Assembly: GCF_009834125.1 (NCBI RefSeq) | Contig: NZ_CP047146.1 | Location: 1,047,501-1,111,500, forward strand | DNA length: 64,000 bases | Origin: Streptomyces sp. GS7 | GTDB lineage: Bacteria; Actinomycetota; Actinomycetes; Streptomycetales; Streptomycetaceae | Direction of reading: 5' to 3' | In this document: positions 12,869-24,280 of the stretch, piece after piece | Position numbering within the stretch: the first letter of the stretch is position 1 | Layout of the letters: each line of letters begins with the position of its first letter | Translations under genes and position numbers: made by a program | Notes under the pieces: generated by a model | The model's database searches: none | What the model saw: the letters and a program-made list of their open reading frames with translations, nothing else | What the model was told of the DNA's origin: nothing

Positions 12869-14747
12869 GCGCGGAGGCGAGCGCGGCGTGAACATACCGT
12901 TCCGCCGGCGCGCCCGGAGGGGAGCCGGCGCCCGCACGGTACGGAAGGCCGTTCTGTTCGGCTGCGCGGCGGCACTGCTGGCCGGCTGCGCGTCCATGCC
13001 GGACAGCGGGGACGTGACACCGGTCGACCAGTCACCGCGCTCCGACGGGGACTCGCAGGTGCGGGTCTACGGCGTACCCCCGCAGGACGGCGCACAGCCC
13101 ACCAACATCGTGCGCAGCTTCCTCGACGCGACGACCAGCGACGAGGCGGATTTCCGTACGGCCAGGATGTACCTGGCGAAGTCGGCGAAGCGCACCTGGC
13201 GGCCGTTCCTGGTCACCAACGTGCTCCAGGAACGGCCCAAGTCCGAACCGCAGGCAGGCCCCAACCGCGACGACGCCGACGGCTACACGGTCGCGCTCTC
13301 CGGCAGCCAGGTGGCGACGGTCGACGACAACCACGCCTACACCCCCGAGGAGAAGCCGTACCGCGAGACGATCCACCTCATCAAGGAGGGGGACCAGTGG
13401 CGCATCGACCGGCTGCCCAACGGACTGGTGCTGGGCCAGTCCGACTTCCAGCGCATCTACCGCTCCGTCAACAAGTACTACTTCGCGGCCTACAACTCCG
13501 AGTCGCAGGACCCCAAGGCGCACAAGAACGTACTCGTCGCGGACCCCGTCTACCTGCGCCAGCGGATCAAACCGATCACCGCCAGCGTGGACGCACTGCT
13601 CGCCGGGCCCACCAACTGGCTGAACCAGGTGACGTCTTCGGCGTTCCCGCCCGGAACCCGGCTCGCCGCCCGCGACCTGTCGCTGGACGACTCCAACGCG
13701 TTGCAGGTCAAGCTCAGCAAACAGGCGGTCGGCACCGACAGCGCCCAGTGCAAGCGGATGGCCGCTCAGCTCTTCTTCACCGTCCAGGACATGACGCGGG
13801 CCTCGAAGATCAGCCAGGTCGAGCTCCAGGACGAGAGCGGCAACTCCCTGTGCACGCTGACGCAGGATCAGGCCGACCGGGACTTCGCCGCCCCGGCGCG
13901 CTCCGGGCGCTCCGCCAAGGAGTACTTCATCGACGCCCAGCACCGAGTCGTCGCCATGTCGGACTCGGCCACCGAACCGACACCGATACGCGGGCCGTTC
14001 GGCACCGGCAAGACCCCGCTGCGTTCGGTCGCGATCTCGCGCGGCGAGAACGCCGCGGCCGGGGTGTCGAGTGACGGCCGGTCCCTGTACGTGGTCGGCA
14101 TGCAGGACGGCATCGATCGCGGCGGGCCTCTGCTTACCAGCGCCAGTACCGACAAGAACGCGGATGAGGGCCTGACCGCGCCGAGTTGGGACGGTCTGGA
14201 CGACCTGTGGATCGCCGACCGCGATGCGCACGGCTCGAGGCTGCTGCGGATGCGCGAGGGCAAGGGCGACGCCGAGGAGGTCGCGGTGCCCGGCCTCGGC
14301 CAGCGGCGGATCAAGGCGATCAAGGTGGCCGCGGACGGTATCCGGATCGCGATCCTGGTGGAGGACAAGGGGCGTACGACGCTTCAGCTCGGCCGCGTCG
14401 AACGGGGCGGCACCTCCGCGCACCCCGTGCTGTCGGTGCAGGAACTGCGGCCGATCGCACCCCAGTTGGAGGATGTGGTGGCGGCGTCCTGGGCGGGTGG
14501 CAGCCGGCTGGTGGTCGTCGGCCGGGAGGCCGGCGGGGTGCAGCAGATGCAGTTCATGGAGACCGACGGCTCGGCGTCCGATGCGCAGACCCTGCCGGGT
14601 GTCAACGGGGTCAAGGCGGTGGCGGCCTCGGAGGACGAAACCCGGCCGCTGATAGCGGACGCCACGGAGGGCATCGTGCGCCTGCCTCCGGACGCCAACT
14701 GGAAGACCGTGGCCAAGGACGGGACCGCGCCGGTCTATCCGGGCTGA
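12858..14747 (+). CDS. lpqB: LpqB, MtrAB-associated lipoprotein
   Basis: This lipoprotein of about 629 residues has a basic N-terminus and hydrophobic stretch ending in a lipobox LLAGC (C44 with this start). A GerMN-type domain follows (PTNIVRSFLDATTS onward; the middle holds ADPVYLRQRIKPITASVDALL), then a C-terminal beta-propeller-like half. In mycobacteria LpqB binds MtrB and modulates MtrA signalling. GTG at 12858 overlaps mtrB by 11 nt and gives an N-terminus resembling other Streptomyces LpqB. GTG at 12888, with GGAGG 10 nt upstream, is a good alternative (619 residues). Confidence 0.93.
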   Translation: MGTERGGERGVNIPFRRRARRGAGARTVRKAVLFGCAAALLAGCASMPDSGDVTPVDQSPRSDGDSQVRVYGVPPQDGAQPTNIVRSFLDATTSDEADFRTARMYLAKSAKRTWRPFLVTNVLQERPKSEPQAGPNRDDADGYTVALSGSQVATVDDNHAYTPEEKPYRETIHLIKEGDQWRIDRLPNGLVLGQSDFQRIYRSVNKYYFAAYNSESQDPKAHKNVLVADPVYLRQRIKPITASVDALLAGPTNWLNQVTSSAFPPGTRLAARDLSLDDSNALQVKLSKQAVGTDSAQCKRMAAQLFFTVQDMTRASKISQVELQDESGNSLCTLTQDQADRDFAAPARSGRSAKEYFIDAQHRVVAMSDSATEPTPIRGPFGTGKTPLRSVAISRGENAAAGVSSDGRSLYVVGMQDGIDRGGPLLTSASTDKNADEGLTAPSWDGLDDLWIADRDAHGSRLLRMREGKGDAEEVAVPGLGQRRIKAIKVAADGIRIAILVEDKGRTTLQLGRVERGGTSAHPVLSVQELRPIAPQLEDVVAASWAGGSRLVVVGREAGGVQQMQFMETDGSASDAQTLPGVNGVKAVAASEDETRPLIADATEGIVRLPPDANWKTVAKDGTAPVYPG

Positions 14748-14767
14748 GGCCGGTCTGTCCCGGTTGA

Positions 14768-14787
14768 GGCCCCGGGGTTCCGGGGCC
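14768..14787 (+). terminator. Probable terminator after lpqB
   Basis: A perfect 8-bp G/C stem (14768-14775 with 14780-14787) with loop GGTT starts 20 nt after the lpqB stop. No U-tract follows, which is common for Streptomyces terminators. It probably ends the mtnA-mtrA-mtrB-lpqB transcript. Confidence 0.6.
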
Positions 14788-15153
14788 GGCTGGCGCGGGT
14801 GGTCGGTGTTGCTGGCGCCCTGTCCGGTTCCGTGGGGGTTCTTTCCGCTCTGGCTTCCTGTTCCGTCTCCGGGCTTGGTCTGCCTGCCCGGTTCCCCCGC
14901 TCGGTTTCCCTAACTCGTTCCCTTACTCGGTTTCCCTGCCTCGTCTCCCGGCTCGGTCCGGCTTACAGGGGGCGGTGGGATGTGGTCGCGACGGTCGGGT
15001 GCCGGGCGGGGGCGCCGCCGCGGGGGCCGTGCGGCGGGTGTGGTGGTGCGGCGGCTGGCGGCCGTTAGCCCGATCGGGTGATGAGGATCTCCGCATTCCG
15101 GGAGTTGTCCACAGGGGTGGTGGCCGACCGTGCGTCGCCGCGACAGTGGACTC
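14788..15153. other. Gene-free stretch lpqB-comF, pyrimidine-rich repeats
   Basis: No convincing gene was found. The plus strand at about 14870-14960 is C/T-rich and repeats variants of CTCGGTTTCCCT and CTCGTTCCCTTA. Downstream are the short inverted bases around the comF promoter area, but no clear -35/-10 pair could be assigned. Confidence 0.5.
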
Positions 15154-15855
15154 ATGAAGGGGGTGTGGCGAGAGCTGGCCGGCCTGGTACTCCCGGTCGA
15201 CTGCGCGGGGTGTGGCCGGCCGCGTACGGAACTGTGCGTGAAGTGTCTGCGGGCGCTGTCGCGGGACGGGCGCGGCGCGCGGCGGGTGCGGCCATGCCCG
15301 GTGCCCGCGGGACTGCCGCGGGTGTGGGCCGGTGCGCCGTACGCCGATGAAGTGCGGGCCGTGCTGCTGGCGCACAAGGAGCGCGGCGCTCTGCGGCTGG
15401 CCAGGCCGCTGGGAACGGTTTTGGCGGGGGCGGTGCGGGGGGTGGGGGGAGGGGGCGGCCCCCTCCTGCTGGTGCCGGTGCCGTCGGCGCGGAGTGCGGT
15501 GGCCGGGCGGGGGCACGATCCGGTGCGCAGGATTGCGCTGGCTGCGGCTGGTGAGCTGCGGCGGGAGAGTGCCGGGGTGCGGGTGCTGGCTCTGCTGCGG
15601 CAGTGTCGTGTGGTGGCGGACCAGGCGGGCCTGAACGCCCGGCAGCGGCTGGTGAACGTCGCGGGCGCACTGGCGGTGCCGGGCATGGCCGGGAGGCTGC
15701 TGGCAGGGGCGCCAGTGGTGTTGGTGGATGACCTGATGACGACGGGAGCCACGCTCGCGGAAGCGGCGCGGGCGGTCGCGGCTGCCGGTGGCCGGCCGGT
15801 CGGCGCGGCGGTGGTGGCGGCGCCTCGCGGCGCGTTCCCTGCCGACGGGGCGTGA
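15154..15855 (+). CDS. ComF-family phosphoribosyltransferase-like protein
   Basis: This 233-residue protein has an N-terminal zinc-ribbon-like CAGCGRPRTELCVKC (four cysteines) and a type I phosphoribosyltransferase domain. The PRPP-binding motif VVLVDDLMTTGATLAEA lies near residues 191-207, preceded by the ComF-typical QAGLNARQRL stretch. In transformable bacteria ComF supports DNA uptake; in Streptomyces its role is unknown. ATG at 15154 was preferred over an in-frame ATG 24 nt upstream because homology starts at MKGVWRELAGLVLPVDC. It stands alone between two large gene-free stretches. Confidence 0.88.
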   Translation: MKGVWRELAGLVLPVDCAGCGRPRTELCVKCLRALSRDGRGARRVRPCPVPAGLPRVWAGAPYADEVRAVLLAHKERGALRLARPLGTVLAGAVRGVGGGGGPLLLVPVPSARSAVAGRGHDPVRRIALAAAGELRRESAGVRVLALLRQCRVVADQAGLNARQRLVNVAGALAVPGMAGRLLAGAPVVLVDDLMTTGATLAEAARAVAAAGGRPVGAAVVAAPRGAFPADGA

Positions 15856-17353
15856 TCAGATCACCGCTCTGGGATCGGATCACTGGCCGGAGACCGGATC
15901 GCCGGTGGGCGGGCGTGCACCGGGCACTGGCCGTGCAAGCGGGTGCAACCGGTAGTGGAGCGGTCTCCGTCGGTCGGCCGTGCTGGGGCGGCGCGATCGA
16001 TCGTGGCGCCACGATCGTCATGACACCGAAATCGTCATGGCGGCGCGATCGTCATGGCGACGTGCGGTAGTGGGACGTGCGGTAGTGGGGCGACAGTGCG
16101 GTGCCGACGGGGCGGTGCAACGGTCGGGGCGAGGAGGAACGACGCAGGAGCGGGCCCGGTCGGCGGTGCTCGGTTCGGTGATGAGGCCGACCGCTCTTGA
16201 GGCGAGGCGGACTGTCGGCCAACCGTTCCGTGAGTGAGAACGACCGGGATGGCACACGACCAGCAAGGCAAAGACCAGCCTGCCAAAGACCAGCCTGGCG
16301 AGGATCGGCATGGCAACGACCGGTACCGCACAGGCATGGCAACGACCGCTACTGCTCGGTGCGTCGTTTGGCGTCGGCCGGTTCACCCGCGCCGGCGGCC
16401 AGGGTGGCGGGGTGTGGTCGGCCGGGTACTTCGCGGGTCGATCAGGAGGGGCTGGGAGGCCGGTACCGGCCGTGGCGGGCGCGACGACGACCGCCCGCCG
16501 CAAGTGGCCACCCACCGCCGTCGTGCCCACAGCCGCCGTCGTGCCCACCACCGCCGTCACGCCCACAGCCGCCGCCCCCAGTCCACTGTTCGGCCCCACC
16601 GCTGCCCGCCCGCCGCCGTCGCCCCACTGTCCCCCCGGCCACCCTCCGCCCCCTGCCACTGTCCATCCCCGCCGGCCTCCGCCCCCGCCGGCGCTCCGAG
16701 CGCGCCCGACATGGTGGCCCCAGGTAGTCGGAGCGCGTCCCGCAGAGCCCGGACCACCGTTCGGCGGCCGAGCTGCCCCCTGCCCTGCCGCGCCCTGCCC
16801 CGCCGCCCCTGCCGAGTGGCTCCCTCCGGTGGACTGGCCGCCCCACCGGCCGAGCCGGTGCCCTGGCCGCTTCACCAGCGCCCGGTCCACCCGCCACACC
16901 AGGCCCCCCACCAGCGCCCGGATCACCCCGGTGGTCGCTCTCACCGGGGTGATCGGGGCACCGCCACCGGAGGCCACGGGCCACCCGGCCCGGTGGCCTC
17001 CGGTGGCCGTTCACCCGGCGGATTATCTGGAACCGGCCGGTGGGTAGGAACGTTGCTGGTAACGAGCGCCGATTCGCACCCAAACGGAGCTGGTCGCCGC
17101 GAGGGGGTGCCGACATCCGTCCAGTAGAGCTATGTTCGGTTGTGAGGACTTGGCGGACGCTTTGCCTCGGATGTCGTGATGCGTGCGTTTCGGGGTTTTT
17201 ACAGCAATCCTGAAGACAGGGGAGTGGAGAGCTTGTCCCTGGGGGAGGAGGAGGTGAAAGTCGCCAGTCCGAGGCTCCGGCACCCACCGGGGCCTGGTGC
17301 AAGAAGGAGCTGCTCCGCCTGTTGAGCGGGGCGATCCGGGAACGGAGTTCTGC
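15856..17353. other. 1.5-kb gene-free, repeat- and hairpin-rich stretch between comF and hpf
   Basis: Several overlapping frames stay open here on both strands. None has a recognisable domain, and all are dominated by Pro/Arg/Thr or Ala/Gly runs. The stretch contains clustered short repeats: CGATCGTCATG-like copies at about 16010-16065, GTGCGGTAGTGGG twice at about 16065-16090, CAAAGACCAGCCTG twice near 16270-16295, GGCATGGCAACGACCG twice near 16310-16350, and GTCGTGCCCAC variants at about 16518-16575. Two strong hairpins lie at 16921-17007. The last 220 nt should hold the hpf promoter and leader. A real but unrecognised gene cannot be excluded. Confidence 0.55.
16921..17007. other. Two tandem near-perfect hairpins upstream of hpf
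   Basis: Hairpin 1: a 13-bp perfect stem (16921-16933 with 16942-16954) and 8-nt loop. Hairpin 2: a 15-bp perfect stem (16963-16977 with 16993-17007) whose inner part forms a further 5-bp stem (16978-16982 with 16987-16991) with loop ACCC. They could be a double terminator for a transcript from the left or right, or a structured RNA. Neither is followed by a U-run. Confidence 0.65.
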
Positions 17354-18049
17354 GTGGACATCGTCGTCAAGGGCCGCAAGACCGAGGTGCCCGAGCGGTT
17401 CCGCAAGCACGTGGCCGAGAAGCTGAAGCTGGACAAAGTCCAGAAGCTCGACGGCAAGGTGATCAGCCTGGACGTCGAGGTGTCCAAGGAGACCAACCCG
17501 CGGCAGGCCGACCGTTCCGACCGAGTGGAGATCACGCTCCGCTCCCGTGGCCCGGTGGTCCGGGCCGAGGCTGCCGCAGCCGATCCGTACGCCGCCCTTG
17601 ACCTGGCAACCGCCAAGCTGGAGGCGCGCCTGCGGAAGCAGCACGACAAGCGTCACTCGCGCCGTGGCAACGGCCGTATCCCGGCGAGCGCGGTCCCGTT
17701 CGCCGTCCCCGACGCGGCACGGCTGAACGGCCATGGCCTGACCGCCGCGGAGGAAGCCGCGGAACGCGAAAAGGTGCCGACCACCCGGATGGGAACGCTG
17801 GAGATCCAGGGCGAAGGGCCGGTGGTCGTCCGGGAGAAGACCCACTCGGCCGCGCCGATGGCGCTTGACCAGGCGCTCTACGAGATGGAGTTGGTCGGAC
17901 ACGACTTCTATCTCTTCATCGACGCCGAGACCAAGCAGCCGAGTGTCGTCTATCGGAGGCACGCCTACGACTACGGCGTCATCCACCTGAATTCCGATGC
18001 GTTCGGAGAGGAATCGCCCGGCGGCGCAGGCGGCGCGCTGGGCGGCTGA
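17354..18049 (+). CDS. hpf: Ribosome hibernation-promoting factor, long form
   Basis: This 231-residue protein has an N-terminal S30AE/HPF ribosome-binding domain (about 1-105, MDIVVKGRKTEVPERFRKHV onward) and a C-terminal dimerisation domain (about 165-225, containing ALYEMELVGHDFYLFIDAET and YRRHAYDYGVIHL), joined by a basic linker. The long form dimerises 70S ribosomes into inactive 100S particles in stationary phase or stress. GTG at 17354 is preceded by CGGAG and starts exactly at the conserved domain; the upstream open frame is not conserved. It is followed by a strong terminator, so it is probably monocistronic. Confidence 0.96.
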   Translation: MDIVVKGRKTEVPERFRKHVAEKLKLDKVQKLDGKVISLDVEVSKETNPRQADRSDRVEITLRSRGPVVRAEAAAADPYAALDLATAKLEARLRKQHDKRHSRRGNGRIPASAVPFAVPDAARLNGHGLTAAEEAAEREKVPTTRMGTLEIQGEGPVVVREKTHSAAPMALDQALYEMELVGHDFYLFIDAETKQPSVVYRRHAYDYGVIHLNSDAFGEESPGGAGGALGG

Positions 18050-18062
18050 CCCCCACCCGTTC

Positions 18063-18090
18063 GGTGCCCCCGGCGCACGCCGGGGGCACC
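18063..18090 (+). terminator. Terminator after hpf
   Basis: A perfect 12-bp stem (18063-18074 with 18079-18090), loop GCAC, begins 13 nt after the hpf stop. Confidence 0.85.
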
Positions 18091-18282
18091 ATCGTGCCTG
18101 CGGAGGGCAGGAGTTGAAGCCGTATAGTGTTTGTGCCAGCCGGGGAGTATGTGGGCACGAAACGGCGACATGCCGGGGAGACGGTCGTATGGCATTGATC
18201 GGGCCGGCCGCAAAGGGCTGTTGTCAACCAGCCTTATATCCAAGCTCTGGCCCTTCGGCCGAGTAGTTGACGGGGAGGAACA

Positions 18283-19041
18283 GTGGGGGAAGGTTTCGGG
18301 CCCGTGCGTGGTGACGCGGACGATGACGTCAGCGGCGCGGGGGGCCCTGACGGGGGCGGCGCCGCCCGGGTGCCGCGCAAGGAGCCGATCCGGGTCCTGG
18401 TTGTGGACGATCATGCACTCTTCCGCCGGGGGCTGGAGATCGTTCTGGCGCAGGAGGAGGACATCCAGGTCGTCGGCGAGGCCGGGGACGGCGCGGAGGC
18501 GGTCGACAAGGCCGCCGATCTGCTGCCCGACATCGTGCTGATGGACGTGCGGATGCCCAAGCGCGGCGGGATCGAGGCGTGTACCTCCATCAAGGAGGTG
18601 GCCCCCAGCGCGAAGATCATCATGCTGACGATCAGCGACGAAGAGGCCGATCTCTACGACGCGATCAAGGCCGGCGCCACCGGCTACCTCCTCAAGGAGA
18701 TCTCCACCGACGAGGTGGCGACCGCGATCCGGGCCGTCGCGGACGGGCAGTCGCAGATCAGCCCGTCGATGGCGTCCAAGCTCCTGACGGAGTTCAAGTC
18801 GATGATCCAGCGCACCGACGAGCGCAGGCTGGTGCCCGCGCCCCGGCTCACCGACCGCGAGCTGGAGGTCCTCAAACTCGTCGCCACGGGCATGAACAAC
18901 CGCGATATCGCCAAGGAGTTGTTCATCTCCGAGAACACCGTGAAGAACCATGTCCGCAACATCCTGGAGAAGTTGCAGCTGCATTCCCGGATGGAAGCCG
19001 TGGTCTATGCGATGCGGGAGAAGATCCTCGAAATCCGGTGA
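18283..19041 (+). CDS. Orphan NarL/FixJ-family response regulator
   Basis: This 252-residue protein has about 35 Gly/Asp-rich residues before a receiver domain (VLVVDDHALFRRGLE; phospho-acceptor D88 in IVLMDVRMPKRGG) and a C-terminal LuxR-type helix-turn-helix (LTDRELEVLKLVATGMNNRDIAKELFISENTVKNHVRNIL). No kinase is adjacent, so it is an orphan by position. GTG at 18283 has GGGGAGGA 4 nt upstream and was preferred. The gene lies between hpf and secA, a placement familiar in Streptomyces. A TATAGT at 18123-18128 could be a -10 element, but no good -35 is visible. Confidence 0.92.
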   Translation: MGEGFGPVRGDADDDVSGAGGPDGGGAARVPRKEPIRVLVVDDHALFRRGLEIVLAQEEDIQVVGEAGDGAEAVDKAADLLPDIVLMDVRMPKRGGIEACTSIKEVAPSAKIIMLTISDEEADLYDAIKAGATGYLLKEISTDEVATAIRAVADGQSQISPSMASKLLTEFKSMIQRTDERRLVPAPRLTDRELEVLKLVATGMNNRDIAKELFISENTVKNHVRNILEKLQLHSRMEAVVYAMREKILEIR

Positions 19042-19114
19042 GTCGGTGAGCCGGTGAGGGGGTTGTCCGGGGGGCTATGTGCGCCCCCGAGGGCCGCCAA
19101 TTACGGGGATTGCG

Positions 19115-20353
19115 TCAGGCCGTGGGCGCCTCCCCGGCGGTGCGGGTGAGTTCGGTGCGCAGCGCGGCGGCCAGGCGGGGGTCGTCGCAGCGGTCGACGC
19201 GTACGGTGTCGCAGCCCACCCAGCGTGCGGCCTCCTGGAGGGCCTGGGCCATGGGCCGTACGGCCTTGGCGTTCTGCATCGACAGCTGCCGGGCGACCAG
19301 GGTGGTGCCCTCGCGGGCCGGGTCGACGCGGCCCACCAGCTTGCCGCCGGCCAGCAGGGGCATCGCGAAGTAGCCGTGCATCCGCCGGGGCTTGGGGACG
19401 TATGCCTCCAGGCGGTGGGTGAACCCGAAGATCCGTTCCGTCCGCCGGCGGTCCCAGATGAGGGAGTCGAAGGGGGAGAGCAGGGTGGTGCGGTGCCGGC
19501 CCCGGGGCGGGCCGGCGAGCGCGGCCAGATCCGCCCAGGCGGGCTGCGCCCAGCCCTCGACCGCCACCGGCACCAGCCCCGAATCCTCGATGACGGCGTC
19601 CACCTGCCCGCCCTTGAGGCGGTGGTAGTCGGCGAGGTCGGCGCGGGTGGCCACGCCCATCGCGGCGCCCGCCTGGGCGACCAGGCGCCGTATGCACGCG
19701 GCGTCGTCCAGGTCGTCGTGGAGCAGTGCGTCGGGGACGGCGCGCTCGGCGAGGTCGTAGACCCGCTTCCAGCCGCGGCGCTCGGTGCAGACCACCTCGC
19801 CGGTGTCCAGCAGCCATTCGACGGCGATCTTGGTCTCGGACCAGTCCCACCACGGGCCGCCCTTCCGGCCGCCGCCCAGCTCGGAGGTGGTCAGCGGGCC
19901 CTCGGCCTTGAGGCGGTCCAGGACGGCGGCGCAGGAGCGCGCGGAGTCCTTCATGACGTGCCAGCGGTGGCCCCGGGCGCGGAAGGCCCGGCGGCGGAAG
20001 GCGAAGTGCGGCCACTCCTCGATGGGCAGGATGCAGGCGGCGTGCGACCAGTACTCGAAGCTGTGCGGCCCGGCCGGGGAGCCGCCGCCGGAGGCGGACC
20101 AGTAGGCGGCGTCGACGGCGGGGCGGCCGACCGGGCCGAGGCGGGCGTAGGGCACCAGCTCGTGGGAGCGGGCCAGCACCGAGATCGTGTCGAGCTGCAC
20201 CGCGCCCAGATGCCGCAGCACCCCCCGCACGCCGGCCCGGCGGTCCGGGGCGCCCAGCAGGCCCTGCGCCAGCAGCGCCGCCCGCCGGGCGTCGTCGGCG
20301 GACAGGGTGGTCACAGGGGGTGGCGGCGGCTGCCGCTGTGTCACTGCGGTCAT
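19115..20353 (-). CDS. YcaQ/AlkX-like winged-helix DNA glycosylase
   Basis: This 412-residue protein belongs to the HTH_42 / YcaQ family. Members unhook DNA interstrand crosslinks or protect producers of DNA-alkylating compounds. Seen are the N-terminal winged-helix start LSADDARRAALLAQGLL, the HLGAVQLDTISVLARSHEL motif, EYWSHAACILP, and the downstream catalytic-region motif LLSPFDSLIWDRRRTERIFGF. ATG at 20353 begins just before the conserved region; the frame extends upstream only as a shadow of the next gene. A 58-bp gap separates it from the GNAT gene upstream, so the two may be cotranscribed. Confidence 0.88.
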   Translation of the reverse strand: MTAVTQRQPPPPPVTTLSADDARRAALLAQGLLGAPDRRAGVRGVLRHLGAVQLDTISVLARSHELVPYARLGPVGRPAVDAAYWSASGGGSPAGPHSFEYWSHAACILPIEEWPHFAFRRRAFRARGHRWHVMKDSARSCAAVLDRLKAEGPLTTSELGGGRKGGPWWDWSETKIAVEWLLDTGEVVCTERRGWKRVYDLAERAVPDALLHDDLDDAACIRRLVAQAGAAMGVATRADLADYHRLKGGQVDAVIEDSGLVPVAVEGWAQPAWADLAALAGPPRGRHRTTLLSPFDSLIWDRRRTERIFGFTHRLEAYVPKPRRMHGYFAMPLLAGGKLVGRVDPAREGTTLVARQLSMQNAKAVRPMAQALQEAARWVGCDTVRVDRCDDPRLAAALRTELTRTAGEAPTA

Positions 20354-20411
20354 GCCGGAAAGGGTAGGGGCGGGCACTGACAATGCCGCCCGGTGTGCGT
20401 CTTTCCGCTGG

Positions 20412-21035
20412 TCAGCCGCGGTGGGGGAGGTAGGGCGTGCGGTCGGCGACCGTGGTGGGGGCCGCAGTGGGCGGCGCGGGCTCCGGGGGCAGGTCGGACG
20501 GGAGCAGGGAGCCGATCCACACGTCCCGGCGGGTGCCTCCGGCCACCAGCTTGGCGCGCAGGGTGCCCTCCCTCTGGAAGCCGACCTTGCGGGCGACCGC
20601 CCAGGAGCCTTCGTTGCCGGCTTCGGCGAGCCATTCCATCCGCTCCACCCCGAGGTCGCGGAACGCCCAGCGCAGTACCGCGCGGGCCGCCTCGGCGGTG
20701 TAGCCCTTGCCGCGGTGCTCCTTCGCCGTCCAGTAGCCGAGCTCGGCCTGCCGCTCGGGGGTGCGCAGCTGGGCGAGCCGGACCAGGCCCATGGAGCCGA
20801 CCAGGGATCCGTCGGCCCGGGTGACGACCGCGAAGGTGTAGGTGGTGTCGTCGCGCCAGCCCTCGGGGGCGACCGTGCCGACGAACCGCTCCGCGTCCGC
20901 ACGGCTGTACGGGGAGGAGACGCTCGTCCAGCGGGGGATCTCGGGATCCTGGCAGGCGGTGTGGACGGCGGCTGCGTCGGAAGGCTCGAACGGGCGCAGC
21001 AGGAGGCGCTCGGTGCTGAGGGTGACGGGCTTCAT
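20412..21035 (-). CDS. GNAT-family N-acetyltransferase (RimJ/RimL type)
   Basis: This 207-residue acetyltransferase has TERLLLRPFEPSDA at the start, ELGYWTAKEHRGKGYTAEAARAVLRWAF covering the acetyl-CoA pyrophosphate loop (RGKGYT), and a C-terminal NEGSWAVARKVGFQREGTLR strand, the RimJ/RimL signature that acts on protein N-termini or small molecules. A tail of about 35 residues rich in Pro follows. The substrate is unknown. Confidence 0.9.
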   Translation of the reverse strand: MKPVTLSTERLLLRPFEPSDAAAVHTACQDPEIPRWTSVSSPYSRADAERFVGTVAPEGWRDDTTYTFAVVTRADGSLVGSMGLVRLAQLRTPERQAELGYWTAKEHRGKGYTAEAARAVLRWAFRDLGVERMEWLAEAGNEGSWAVARKVGFQREGTLRAKLVAGGTRRDVWIGSLLPSDLPPEPAPPTAAPTTVADRTPYLPHRG

Positions 21036-21082
21036 GGAGCGAGTCTGCGGGGCCGCGGGGGGTGCGGCGAACCGTTTTCGCC

Positions 21083-21150
21083 GTGATTCCCGGCACCTTC
21101 GCGGTACCTTCCCGGTGGCATTCCGGGTACTTTCCCGGCACCTTCTCGCG
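21083..21150. repeat. Degenerate tandem repeat upstream of secA
   Basis: Units resembling TTCCCGGCACCTTCGCGG recur with variation four times between the GNAT gene and secA: TTCCCGGCACCTTCGCGG, TACCTTCCCGGTGG, CATTCCGGGTAC, TTTCCCGGCACCTTCTCG. The surrounding 285-bp gap should carry both divergent promoters; no convincing promoter boxes were identified. Confidence 0.6.
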
Positions 21151-21320
21151 GGCTCGTGCGTTGACGTGGCAAGGGGTCGGTGGCCTTGGCTGCGGCGGAC
21201 CTCCCGGCCGGACGGCGTCCTCCTTTACGATGGCCGTTGCGGCGGGGCCTGCCCCCTTGGAAATATGCCGCGCCCGCGCACTCGACCGTGCAGGCCCGAC
21301 CGGCAAGGAGACCAGCCCAA

Positions 21321-24155
<2,835 letters not shown>

Positions 24156-24209
24156 GCTGCGCACCGCGTTAGGGCCTGACCCATCGGGACAGGTGCCAGC
24201 CGATTCGGA

Positions 24210-24244
24210 GGGCGCTCCGGCCGGGAAACCGGCCCGGGGCGCCC
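24210..24244 (+). terminator. Terminator after secA
   Basis: A long imperfect G/C stem (24210-24224 with 24229-24244, one bulge and one G-U type mismatch) has an AAA-containing loop, 55 nt after secA. It lies between convergent secA and the Rv3235-family gene and may serve both. Confidence 0.8.
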
Positions 24245-24280
24245 TTCGCGTTGCGCGCCGCCCGCGCGTGGCACCGGGCT

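Noticed and set aside
15154..15855. ComF considered as evidence of a competence operon
   Set aside because: No comE/comEC or pilin genes are adjacent, and comF-like genes occur alone in many bacteria.
16018..17127. Overlapping frames on both strands (about 300 codons each) between comF and hpf
   Set aside because: They have repeat-driven, low-complexity composition, no domain, no good ribosome-binding site and frames competing on both strands. Kept only as an open question in the findings.
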